A stretch of 24,304 bases of DNA from an uncultured Clostridia bacterium (GTDB lineage: Bacteria; Bacillota; Clostridia; Oscillospirales; Oscillospiraceae), in NCBI GenBank assembly GCA_945487445.1, contig CALYTU010000011.1, forward strand, positions 1-24,304, read 5' to 3'. How positions within the stretch are numbered: the stretch's first letter is position 1; each line of letters begins with the position of its first letter. This document shows, piece after piece, positions 7,194 through 14,196 of the stretch. Below the pieces are notes generated by a model. That model saw nothing but the letters and a program-made list of their open reading frames with translations. It did no database searches and had not been told where the DNA came from. The translations under genes were made by a program, and so were the position numbers.

Positions 7194-9374
7194 ATGGAGA
7201 CCTTCGAGAACCGATACAATTCCATGATGGAAGCCATCCGTACCTATGTGCCCAACACAGACCTGGACGCCGTGGAGCGTGCGGTCCGGTATGCCGACGA
7301 AAAACACAGCGGGCAGAAGCGCAAGGACGGCTCCCCCTATATCATTCATCCCCTGGCCGTGGCCGAGATCGTGGCGGAGATCGGCCTGGACACCGACGCC
7401 ATCGTTGCTGCCGTGCTCCACGACTGCATCGAGGACACCACCGCCTCGCACGACGAGATTGCACGGCTCTTTGGACAGACCGTGGCGGAGCTGGTGGAGG
7501 GCGTCACCAAGCTGACCCGGGTGGAGTTTTTTACGCTGGAGGAGCAGCAGGTGGAGAACCTGCGCAAGATGTTCATGGCCATGTCCAAGGATATTCGGGT
7601 GGTCCTCATTAAGATCTGCGACCGGCTCCACAACCAGCGGACCATGGAGTACCAGAGTCAGGCCAAGCAGGTCTCCAAATCCACGGAGACCATGGACATC
7701 TACGCGCCCCTGGCCCACCGTCTCGGCATGCAGAAGATCAAGTGGGAGCTCGAGGACAGCGCCCTGCAATATCTGGACCCCGAGGGCTATCGGGAGCTGG
7801 TGCAGTTTTTGGACGCCCACCATGACGAGGCCGAAGCCTTCATGGCCAATATCCGGGCCAGGATCTCCGAACGGCTGGCGGCTGTTGGCATCTGCTGCAC
7901 CATTTCCGGCCGGATCAAGCATGTCTATTCTATCTATCGAAAGATGAAAGCGCAGCACAAGACCCTGGATGAGCTCTATGATCTCTATGCCTTCCGGGTT
8001 ATTGTGGACACGATCTCCGACTGCTACAACGTCCTGGGCCACATCCATGAGATGTTCAACCTGGTCCCCGGCCGATTCAAGGACTATATCTCCACCCCCA
8101 AGCCCAATATGTACCAGAGCCTCCACACCACGGTCATCGGGACCGAGGGCATCCCCTTCGAGGTGCAGATCCGCACCAAGGAAATGCACGAGACGGCCGA
8201 ATACGGCGTGGCGGCCCACTGGAAGTACAAGGAGGGCATCGAGAGCGGCAACGAAAAGGAATTTGAGTGGATTCGCCGCCTTTTGGAAGACCAGCAGGAG
8301 ACCGACGCCGAAGACTATCTCCATAGCCTCAAGGTGGACATGTTCGACGATGAGGTGTTTGTCTTCAGCCCCAGAGGCAAGGTGATCTCCCTGCCCGCCG
8401 GCTCCACAGCGATTGACTTCGCCTATGCCATCCACTCCGGCGTGGGCAACACCATGATCGGCGCCAAAATCAACAATCGCATCGCGGGATATGATGTGAA
8501 GCTCCACAACGGAGACATTGTGGAGATCCTGACCTCCAAATCGGCCAAGGGCCCCTCCCGGGACTGGCTCAACATCTGCAAATCCAATCAGGCCCGGTCC
8601 AAGATCAAGCAGTGGTTCAAACGTGAGAAGCGGGAAGAGAACATTGCCCGGGGCAAAACCAGCTTCGAGGGTGAGCTGCGCCGCATGAACATCTCTCCGG
8701 CCATGCTCCAGGACGAGGAGCTGCAGCCCATCCTGCTGAAGAAGCTTTCCTTCGACTGTCTGGACGACATGTACGCCGCCATCGGCTACGGCGGCATCAC
8801 CGCCGTCAAGGCCGTTGGGAAGATCCGCGAGGACCTCATCAAGGCCAGCCGTTCCTCGGCCGCGCCCAAGGAGACCAAGGTGCTGGAGATCTCCCAGCCC
8901 GTCCAGCAGAACCGGCACGGGGATTCCGGCGTCATCGTGGAGGACATCGACTCCTGTATGATCAAGTTCTCCCGGTGCTGCACCCCCGTCCCCGGCGACG
9001 ATATTGTGGGCTTCATCACTAAGGGCTACGGCGTCTCCATCCACAGGCGGGACTGCCCCAATGCCCGCGCCGCAAACAATCCGGATCTGGCGGCCCGCTG
9101 GGTGAACGTCTCCTGGATTACCGGCGGCGAGAAGCCCTTCGCTACGACTCTGGAAGTCCTGGCGGAGGATCGTGACGCCCTTCTGCTGGACTTTGCCGCC
9201 GCCCTGACCTCCCAGCAGATCCGTATGAAGGAAATCAACGGCAAGGACCTGCCCGGCGGCAGGTGTCAGTTCACCGTTACCTTCGAGGTCAGGGGCCTGA
9301 CCCAGCTCACCGCCGTCATGAACCGCCTGCGGAGCATCGAAGGCGTGGTGGATGTCAAGCGGGGCCAGAATTGA
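7194..9374 (+). CDS. rel: Bifunctional (p)ppGpp synthetase/hydrolase (Rel/SpoT)
   Basis: Makes and degrades the stringent-response alarmone (p)ppGpp at the ribosome. The 726-residue protein has the full long-Rel layout. The HD hydrolase domain contains IIHPLA (near residue 50) and LHDCIEDT (H76, D77). The synthetase domain contains GRFKDYIS (RFKD near 294-297, the variant typical of bifunctional enzymes), NMYQSLHTTV and EVQIRTKEMHE. The TGS domain begins near 385 (DEVFVFSPRGK), a Cys-containing domain near 580-625 has FSRCCTPVPGD, and a terminal ACT domain starts near 655. Both activities should therefore be intact. The frame is open back to 7095, but AGAAAGGTGG at 7176-7185 supports the ATG at 7194. 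In many Bacillota apt lies between recJ and rel; here only 89 nt separate them. Confidence 0.96.
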   Translation: METFENRYNSMMEAIRTYVPNTDLDAVERAVRYADEKHSGQKRKDGSPYIIHPLAVAEIVAEIGLDTDAIVAAVLHDCIEDTTASHDEIARLFGQTVAELVEGVTKLTRVEFFTLEEQQVENLRKMFMAMSKDIRVVLIKICDRLHNQRTMEYQSQAKQVSKSTETMDIYAPLAHRLGMQKIKWELEDSALQYLDPEGYRELVQFLDAHHDEAEAFMANIRARISERLAAVGICCTISGRIKHVYSIYRKMKAQHKTLDELYDLYAFRVIVDTISDCYNVLGHIHEMFNLVPGRFKDYISTPKPNMYQSLHTTVIGTEGIPFEVQIRTKEMHETAEYGVAAHWKYKEGIESGNEKEFEWIRRLLEDQQETDAEDYLHSLKVDMFDDEVFVFSPRGKVISLPAGSTAIDFAYAIHSGVGNTMIGAKINNRIAGYDVKLHNGDIVEILTSKSAKGPSRDWLNICKSNQARSKIKQWFKREKREENIARGKTSFEGELRRMNISPAMLQDEELQPILLKKLSFDCLDDMYAAIGYGGITAVKAVGKIREDLIKASRSSAAPKETKVLEISQPVQQNRHGDSGVIVEDIDSCMIKFSRCCTPVPGDDIVGFITKGYGVSIHRRDCPNARAANNPDLAARWVNVSWITGGEKPFATTLEVLAEDRDALLLDFAAALTSQQIRMKEINGKDLPGGRCQFTVTFEVRGLTQLTAVMNRLRSIEGVVDVKRGQN

Positions 9375-9492
9375 AACTGTAAAACATGGTGCAAAATGCA
9401 GGATGAGGCATCAGACATTGTGCATACTTCGTGACGCTTCGTGTTGAGATTGCCTTGCAGGGGTACGTAACAGCGAAAGGCTCTCATTGCAG

Positions 9493-9511
9493 GGACGAGC
9501 ATGGCTCGTCC
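9493..9511. repeat. Short palindromic hairpin before dtd (1)
   Basis: GGACGAGC (9493-9500) and GCTCGTCC (9504-9511) form a perfect 8-bp stem around ATG. Together with the next hairpin it occupies the rel-dtd spacer. The arms are unrelated to those of the neighbour although the layout is the same. Confidence 0.6.
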
Positions 9512-9539
9512 GCCGAAACGCGCCAGCGGATCGAACCGT

Positions 9540-9566
9540 GCGGGGACAAGCAATGCTTGTCCCCGC
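9540..9566. repeat. Short palindromic hairpin before dtd (2)
   Basis: GCGGGGACAAGCA (9540-9552) and TGCTTGTCCCCGC (9554-9566) form a perfect 13-bp stem around a single base, ending 25 nt before the dtd start codon. In RNA it would sit just upstream of the ribosome binding site. It could act as a transcript-stabilising or partial termination structure; that is inference. Confidence 0.65.
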
Positions 9567-9591
9567 AAAAGAATCGAAAGAAGAAGCAAAT

Positions 9592-10041
9592 ATGAAAGCT
9601 GTATTGACAAGAGTATCGTCCGCTTCCGTTGTGATAGACGGGAAGGTAAACGGCAAAATCGGCAGGGGATTTTTGATTCTGCTGGGCATCGGGCCGGAGG
9701 ATACGGAAAAGGAAGCGACTAGGCTGGCGGAGAAGCTGCTGAGCCTGCGAATTTTCTGCGACGAGGCCGGAAAGATGAACCTCGGTCTGGAAGCCGTGGG
9801 CGGTCAGGTACTGGTGGTGAGCCAGTTCACCCTCTATGGCTCCGTCCGCAAGGGCCGCCGGCCCAGCTTTACCGGGGCAGCCGATCCCGCCATTGCCGTT
9901 TCCCTGTATAATTTTTTCCTGTCCGAGTGCGCGCGCCTGGGCTATCCGCCTCAGCACGGGGAATTCGGCGCGGATATACAGGTGGAAAGCGTCAACGACG
10001 GACCGGTTACACTGGTGGTGGATTCCGCTGAGCTGGCTTGA
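9592..10041 (+). CDS. dtd: D-aminoacyl-tRNA deacylase Dtd
   Basis: Removes D-amino acids (and glycine from tRNA-Ala) mischarged onto tRNAs, acting as a homodimer in the cytoplasm. The product has 149 residues, close to the family's usual 145-150. It carries the two defining motifs: SQFTLYG (near residue 77), with the S-Q-x-T active-site signature, and NDGPVTLVVDS near 135, holding the Gly-Pro of the chiral-selectivity loop. The typical N-terminus MKAVLTRVSSASVVIDG fixes the start at 9592; the longer open frame to 9487 only reads through the palindromic repeats. The ribosome binding site is weak (GAAAGAAGAAG). It follows rel by 217 nt, a neighbourhood conserved in many Bacillota. Confidence 0.95.
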   Translation: MKAVLTRVSSASVVIDGKVNGKIGRGFLILLGIGPEDTEKEATRLAEKLLSLRIFCDEAGKMNLGLEAVGGQVLVVSQFTLYGSVRKGRRPSFTGAADPAIAVSLYNFFLSECARLGYPPQHGEFGADIQVESVNDGPVTLVVDSAELA

Positions 10042-10096
10042 ATTGCTTTTGCAGCGGCCGCTGCAGAGGAACGTCATACAAATCCCGCGGGAAACG

Positions 10097-10200
10097 ATTC
10101 CGTACCCTCTGTCATTTCGAACGAAGTGAAAAATTCATCTCCCTTTTGCGTAGAAAATACGGATTTCCCGGCGATCAATCGCCTCGAAATGACAGGTTGC
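10097..10200 (-). mobile_element. Decayed copy D of the miniature inverted-repeat element
   Basis: CTGTCATTTCGAACGAAGTG (10109-10128) and GCCTCGAAATGACAGG (10181-10196) match the internal arms of the complete element in reverse orientation, and TTTTGCGTAGAAAATACGGATTT matches its loop with changes. The outer termini are only weakly recognisable, so the limits are approximate and no target duplication was found. The open frame running from here into the next gene is a repeat artefact. Confidence 0.8.
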
Positions 10201-10250
10201 CGGATACGCCCTCGAATCAGAGGATCAAATTATCGTTTAAGGAGAACAAA

Positions 10251-10850
10251 ATGCTGCTGTCTTCTCTGACCATCGGTTCCATTGGGACCAACTGTTACAT
10301 TTTATATGATGAAACCACCCGCTACGCCGTGGTCATTGATCCCAGCGACGACGCGGAGCTGGTGGAGGCGCGGATCGCGGCCCTGGGCCTGGAAGTCCGG
10401 GCGATTCTGCTGACCCATGGCCATTTTGACCACGGCGGCGATGTGAGCCGTCTGCTGGCACACCGCCGCGTGCCGGTGTACTGCCACGCGGCAGACCGGA
10501 CGCTCCCCTCCTGGCTGACCCATGGGCTGGTTTTTACGGCCCCTTACGCCGATGGCGACCGATTGGACTTTGACGGTCTTTGCTTCACCGTCCTCCACAC
10601 GCCGGGCCACACCCCGGGCAGCGTGTGCCTGCTCTGCGGAAACCGACTCTTCGCCGGGGACACCCTCTTTGCTGGCTCCTGCGGCCGCACAGATCTCCCG
10701 GGCGGAAGCTTCGAGCAGATGCGGACCTCGCTCCGCCGTCTGGCCGCCCTGGAGGGGGACTATGAAGTTTACCCCGGTCACGGCGAATCGACTACGCTGA
10801 ATGCAGAGCGGGAAAGCAATCCCTATATTCAGATGGCGCTGGAGCAATGA
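10251..10850 (+). CDS. Metallo-beta-lactamase-fold hydrolase, glyoxalase II-like
   Basis: A 199-residue cytoplasmic MBL-fold enzyme. The metal site is complete: THGHFDHGGD (H56, H58, D60, H61), HTPGHTPGS (H116/H120), FAGDTLF (D137) and YPGHGEST (H177). The short length and the ending NPYI are typical of the single-domain glyoxalase II-like group rather than true GloB, which has an extra C-terminal substrate domain. The thioester or phosphoester substrate is unknown. AAGGAG at 10239-10244, 6 nt before ATG 10251, fixes the start. The gene is the customary neighbour of dtd in Clostridia, suggesting the recJ-rel-dtd cluster extends to here, although a decayed repeat now fills the 209-nt spacer. 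Confidence 0.9.
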   Translation: MLLSSLTIGSIGTNCYILYDETTRYAVVIDPSDDAELVEARIAALGLEVRAILLTHGHFDHGGDVSRLLAHRRVPVYCHAADRTLPSWLTHGLVFTAPYADGDRLDFDGLCFTVLHTPGHTPGSVCLLCGNRLFAGDTLFAGSCGRTDLPGGSFEQMRTSLRRLAALEGDYEVYPGHGESTTLNAERESNPYIQMALEQ

Positions 10851-10878
10851 AAGAATTGCGTCGATGCAGCGTCCCTCC

Positions 10879-10976
10879 TGTCATTTCGAACGAAGTGAGA
10901 AATCCGTCCTCTTTTCGGAGGAAGAACGGATTTCTCGGCGATGGATCGCCTCGAAATGACAGACTGTAAATTGATA
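10879..10976 (-). mobile_element. Decayed copy E of the miniature inverted-repeat element
   Basis: TGTCATTTCGAACGAAGTGA begins at 10879 and GCCTCGAAATGACAG ends at 10962; the inner arms GAGAAATCCGT and ACGGATTTCTC are intact. The loop CCTCTTTTCGGAGGAAG differs from that of copies A, B, C and F and resembles the decayed copy at 4810. A degenerate terminus may extend to TTGATAC at 10976. It lies between the MBL hydrolase and apbE genes. Confidence 0.8.
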
Positions 10977-11042
10977 CAACCGGATCGAAAACCTGCTGAA
11001 ATGGGTGCCATATTTTTTCTTGATCGAAAGGAAGAGAACAAG

Positions 11043-12056
11043 ATGACCAAACGAAGCCTTGCCTGTCTTCTGATTCCGGTTTTGCTGCTGGCGGGCTGCA
11101 ATCTGCTGCCCGACGCGGGCGTGAAGCCCCGTGAGGCCTCTGAGCAGTCGATCTGGGCCATGGACACCCAGATGGACCTGCGGCTCTACGGAGACGAGGA
11201 AGGCAATCTCATGCAGTCTCTGATCGCCATTTTGAACAGTCTGGACCGGGAGCTCTCCGCCACGGCGCCCGACAGCAAGCTTACAGCTTTGAACGAGAGC
11301 GGATGGACCGACGACACGCAGATCGTCTTTTTGACGACACGCGCGCTGGCGATCTCGGAACAGACGGGCGGCGCGCTGGACATCACCATGCTGCCCGTGT
11401 CCCGCCGCTGGGGCTTCACCACAGGAAGCTACGGCGTCCCCTATTCCGGGGAGCTGGAAGCCCTGCGGGACAATGTTGGCATGGACAAAATCACCCTGAC
11501 CGAGAAGACCGTATCTATCCCCGATGGGACGAAGCTGGATTTCGGCGCACTGGCCAAGGGCTATGCCGCCGACCTCTGCCGGGCGGAGCTGGAACAGGCC
11601 GGAAAATCCGGCGTCCTCTCTCTGGGGGGCAATCTCCAGACCGTGGGGACCAAGCCGGACGGCTCCGCCTGGATGATCGGCGTCCAGGACCCTGACGACC
11701 CGGGCCGCTATGCCCTGACCCTCCGGCTCAACGGCTCCAAGGCCATCGTCACCTCCGGGGACTATCAACGCTATTTCATCCAGGATAACATCCGCTACTG
11801 TCACATTCTGGACCCCAAGACACTCTCCCCTGTCAGGGGGAATCTTCGGGCTGTTACCGTGGTGACGGACGAAGGACTGCGGGCCGATGCCCTCTCCACC
11901 GCGCTGTTCGTACTGGGCCGGGAGGCCGGGACGGAGCTATGGCGGTCGCAGCGGGACTTTGAGGTGATCTGGATGGAGGAAGACGGCACGATCTGGCTGA
12001 CGCCCGGGCTGAAGGATCTCGCCTCCGGCAACGACTTCGAGGTGATCGAGCCGTGA
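11043..12056 (+). CDS. apbE: FAD:protein FMN transferase, ApbE-type lipoprotein
   Basis: Transfers FMN from FAD to a Thr of target flavoproteins such as RnfG/RnfD or NqrB/C subunits, on the outer face of the membrane. The 337-residue protein starts with a lipoprotein signal: positive N-terminus, a hydrophobic stretch and the lipobox LLAGC with Cys19. Family motifs follow: MDTQMDLRLYG, the long helix with LDRELSATAPDSKLTALN, DFGALAKGYAADL, LSLGGN, HILDPKTLSPV, and ADALSTALFVLG with the metal-binding Asp. AAAGGAAG at 11027-11034 supports ATG 11043. The last 4 nt overlap the start of the next gene (GTGA), implying translational coupling. Its electron-transport target is not in this window. Confidence 0.93.
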   Translation: MTKRSLACLLIPVLLLAGCNLLPDAGVKPREASEQSIWAMDTQMDLRLYGDEEGNLMQSLIAILNSLDRELSATAPDSKLTALNESGWTDDTQIVFLTTRALAISEQTGGALDITMLPVSRRWGFTTGSYGVPYSGELEALRDNVGMDKITLTEKTVSIPDGTKLDFGALAKGYAADLCRAELEQAGKSGVLSLGGNLQTVGTKPDGSAWMIGVQDPDDPGRYALTLRLNGSKAIVTSGDYQRYFIQDNIRYCHILDPKTLSPVRGNLRAVTVVTDEGLRADALSTALFVLGREAGTELWRSQRDFEVIWMEEDGTIWLTPGLKDLASGNDFEVIEP

Positions 12057-12409
12057 AAACAAGGACCTGGGCATTGATCCTCGGCGCCGTGTTTCTGCTG
12101 CTCGCGGCGCTGACAATGCTGCAATACCGGAATGCAGCCCCGTCCGCCTCCGCCGCTGTCTATGCGGATGGGATTCTGGTGCAGACGGTTGACCTGTCTG
12201 TAGACGCAACCTATCGGATTGAATCGGTCGAAGGCTGGAACGTGCTGACCGTTCAAGACGGCAAGCTGGCCGTCACGGCCGCATCCTGCCCCGACGGGGA
12301 CTGCATCCGCTGCGGCGCAAAGAATTCTGACCCGCCCATTGTCTGCCTGCCCAACCGGGTGAGCGTGCAGTTCTCTGAAGACGGCGGCGTGGACGCAGTC
12401 GTTCGATAG
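12053..12409 (+). CDS. NusG domain II-containing protein, membrane-anchored
   Basis: A 118-residue protein with one N-terminal membrane segment (residues 6-22) and an exported beta-rich domain of the NusG domain II family. The domain signature is visible: CPDGDCIRCG around residues 82-91 followed by PPIVCLPNRVSVQF. The Cys residues could bind metal or form disulfides. The GTG start overlaps the apbE stop codon by 4 nt, so the two are translated in tandem. In Clostridia such proteins are commonly found beside ApbE and redox-complex genes. The biochemical role is not established, and a supporting part in flavin attachment or quinone/redox metabolism is only inferred from context. A miniature element begins 10 nt after its stop. 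Confidence 0.82.
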   Translation: MKTRTWALILGAVFLLLAALTMLQYRNAAPSASAAVYADGILVQTVDLSVDATYRIESVEGWNVLTVQDGKLAVTAASCPDGDCIRCGAKNSDPPIVCLPNRVSVQFSEDGGVDAVVR

Positions 12410-12419
12410 AGATGAAAAC

Positions 12420-12542
12420 GTATCTATTCAGTAGCCCCATCTGTCATTTCGAACGAAGTGAGAAATCCGTTCCTTTTTGCGTAGATAATACGGATTTCTC
12501 GGCGATGAATCGCCTCGAAATGACAGGATACTGAACAGATAT
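12420..12542 (-). mobile_element. Copy F of 123-bp miniature inverted-repeat element, complete with target duplication
   Basis: Complete copy in reverse orientation. Its reverse complement matches copy B over the whole length apart from the outermost base (GATAT instead of GATAC). It is flanked by the perfect octamer ATGAAAAC at 12412-12419 and 12543-12550. It separates the NusG-II stop codon (12407-12409) from the thioesterase ribosome binding site (12557-12562). Removing the element and one octamer leaves a 28-nt spacer. Confidence 0.94.
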
Positions 12543-12568
12543 ATGAAAACATGAAAAAGGAGACTTTG

Positions 12569-13297
12569 ATGATGGAAGCAAAGCTTTCCCGCGAACTTAT
12601 GATTCTCCCTTCTGTCTGTGATCGGGAGATGAAGCTGTCGATCCCGGACCTCTTTGCCCAGTTCATGGACATTGCTACCCTCCATGCCGAGCAGCTCGGC
12701 GTGGGAGCAGACGCGATGTTTGCCCGGGGGCTGTTCTGGCTGACGGTGAAGACCAAGGTTCGTGTTCTGCGGCGGCCCCGCATGCTGGAGACCGTCACCC
12801 TGTCCACCCGTCCCCTCGTCCCGGAGAAGGTACGCGCCATCCGGGAGTACCGCATGGAGCGGGACGGCGAGCTGCTGGCCGAGGGCAAAACCGAGTGGGC
12901 GGTGATCGAAACGGCTGGGGGCAAGCTCTGCCCCATGGCAGGAATCTTTCCGGAGGGGGCGGAGCTGGCGGCCGTGCCGGCCTTTCCCGCGCCCTTTGCC
13001 CGGATCAAGCCCGACTTTTCCGCGGCGGAGACCCTCGGGACTTACACCGTCCGCGCCACGGACATTGACATGGGCGGTCACATGAACAATATTGCCTACC
13101 TCCGCGCCGTGCTGGGCGTGCTGACCGGCGACGCGCTCAAAGCCATGCCCCAGCGCGAACTAGAAATTGCCTTCCGCACCCCCTGCTTTGAGGGCGACGT
13201 CCTCACCGCCCGCCGCCGTCAGACCGAAACCGGCTGGGAGCTGGCGGCGCTGCGGGCGGACGGCACCCCCGCAGTTTTTATCAAGGCTGACCGATAA
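12569..13297 (+). CDS. Acyl-ACP thioesterase (double hotdog, FatA/FatB-like)
   Basis: Releases fatty acids from acyl carrier protein in the cytoplasm. The 242-residue product has two hotdog halves, roughly residues 8-135 and 155-242. The N-terminal half carries a QFMDIATLHAEQLG helix and an FWLTVKTKVRV strand. The second half begins YTVRATDIDMGGHMNNIAYL, aligning with the D-x-D-M-N-Q-H-V-N-N block of plant and bacterial acyl-ACP thioesterases. The catalytic Asn of that block is replaced by Gly169, while Asp167 and His171 are present. AAGGAG (12557-12562) with 6-nt spacing supports ATG 12569 or 12572, not the upstream in-frame ATG at 12551. It was probably the third gene of the apbE unit before copy F inserted. 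Chain-length specificity is unknown. Confidence 0.82.
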   Translation: MMEAKLSRELMILPSVCDREMKLSIPDLFAQFMDIATLHAEQLGVGADAMFARGLFWLTVKTKVRVLRRPRMLETVTLSTRPLVPEKVRAIREYRMERDGELLAEGKTEWAVIETAGGKLCPMAGIFPEGAELAAVPAFPAPFARIKPDFSAAETLGTYTVRATDIDMGGHMNNIAYLRAVLGVLTGDALKAMPQRELEIAFRTPCFEGDVLTARRRQTETGWELAALRADGTPAVFIKADR

Positions 13298-13320
13298 CGC
13301 AGAAAGAAGATGGGTGAGGC

Positions 13321-13983
13321 ATGTATCAATTCTTCTTGTTTGATCTGGACGGAACCTTGACTGATTCGGGGCTTGGGATAACCAACTCTGTACGTTACGC
13401 ATTACAACAATTCAAGATTGAGATTACGGATCGGTCTGAATTGTATTCGTTCATCGGTCCTCCTTTAAAAGAATCCTTTCAGACCTATTATGGGTTTTCC
13501 GATGAACAAAGCGAGCTTGCGGTCCGGTATTATCGAGCATATTTCAGCAAACAGGGAAAGTTTGAAAATGAAGTGTATGACGGTGTCCGCGAGATGCTGA
13601 AGCAGCTGAAAGAAAAAAGGAAATCGCTGATTGTTGCAACATCAAAACCAGAAGTTTATTCGGTTGAGATTTTGAAGCATTTTGATTTGTTTGATTATTT
13701 CGATTTTGTGGCAGGAGCCACCATGAATGATCTGCGAAATAAAAAATCGGATATTATTCGATACGCTTTGGAAAAATGCTGTATCACGGAAAAAACTTCG
13801 GCAATTATGATCGGCGACAGAGCGCATGACATCCTTGGCGCAAAAGAGAACGGACTGGATTCGGTCGGCGTGTTGTTTGGATACGGCTCGTATGACGAAT
13901 TGAAAAACGCCGGCGCGACATTTCTTGTGCAGCATCCAATGGAAATCCTACAGGTTGATTCCCTTTGTAAGAAGGACAAATAG
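13321..13983 (+). CDS. HAD-superfamily phosphatase, phosphoglycolate phosphatase/5'-nucleotidase-like
   Basis: A 220-residue haloacid-dehalogenase hydrolase with a helical cap. All four motifs are present: FDLDGTLTDS (nucleophile D8, acid D10), VATSKP (T107-K109), the Lys of RNKKSD (141/142), and IGDRAHD (D166, D170). The cap contains SFIGPPLKESF, typical of Gph/YjjG-like enzymes that dephosphorylate small phosphometabolites or nucleotides. Base composition differs sharply from its neighbours: 23 of 60 bases are G or C at 13441-13500 and 20 of 60 at 13741-13800, against about two thirds in adjacent genes, suggesting acquisition from an A+T-richer donor. The ribosome binding site is modest (AAGAAGATGGGTGAGG before ATG 13321). 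After its TAG stop the same frame stays open into the next gene. Confidence 0.9.
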   Translation: MYQFFLFDLDGTLTDSGLGITNSVRYALQQFKIEITDRSELYSFIGPPLKESFQTYYGFSDEQSELAVRYYRAYFSKQGKFENEVYDGVREMLKQLKEKRKSLIVATSKPEVYSVEILKHFDLFDYFDFVAGATMNDLRNKKSDIIRYALEKCCITEKTSAIMIGDRAHDILGAKENGLDSVGVLFGYGSYDELKNAGATFLVQHPMEILQVDSLCKKDK

Positions 13984-14196
13984 AGTGCAGGTGCTCAATA
14001 CCATAACATCCGGGCTTGTGATTTCGGCCTTCGCAACCTGAGCGGGCGCGATTGGCGGGGCAAATTGGTGGAACGCAACCTGGAGATTTGCTACAATCAG
14101 GCCAGCGATGCGGGAGAACCGCGGCGCGAATTCCTCTACAAAACGAGGGCAGCGGTCGTGCTCCGCAGACGCAAATTAAAAAATGAGGTATTTCCG
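13984..14196 (+). other. Open stretch between HAD and XRE genes, possible coding remnant
   Basis: This 213-nt spacer has no stop codon in the frame of both flanking genes. It would read, in part, LSGRDWRGKLVERNLEICYN and GEPRREFLYKTRAAVVLRRRK. There is no start codon with a ribosome binding site, apart from a weak TTG at 14065, and I do not recognise the sequence. It may be the decayed end of a lost gene or chance openness. Confidence 0.3.

Noticed and set aside
7173..9044. 623-codon minus-strand open frame opposite rel
   Set aside because: Shadow of the rel coding sequence caused by G+C-rich third positions; no start context and no protein family resemblance.
10051..10064. GCAGCGGCCGCTGC palindrome after dtd as a terminator
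   Set aside because: Perfect 14-bp palindrome, but with no loop and no downstream T-run on either strand; left as an unexplained palindrome.
14065..14196. Extended N-terminus of the membrane XRE regulator from TTG 14065
   Set aside because: There is no ribosome binding site for the TTG, and HTH proteins of this type normally begin directly at the HTH, where ATG 14197 has an upstream GAGG.
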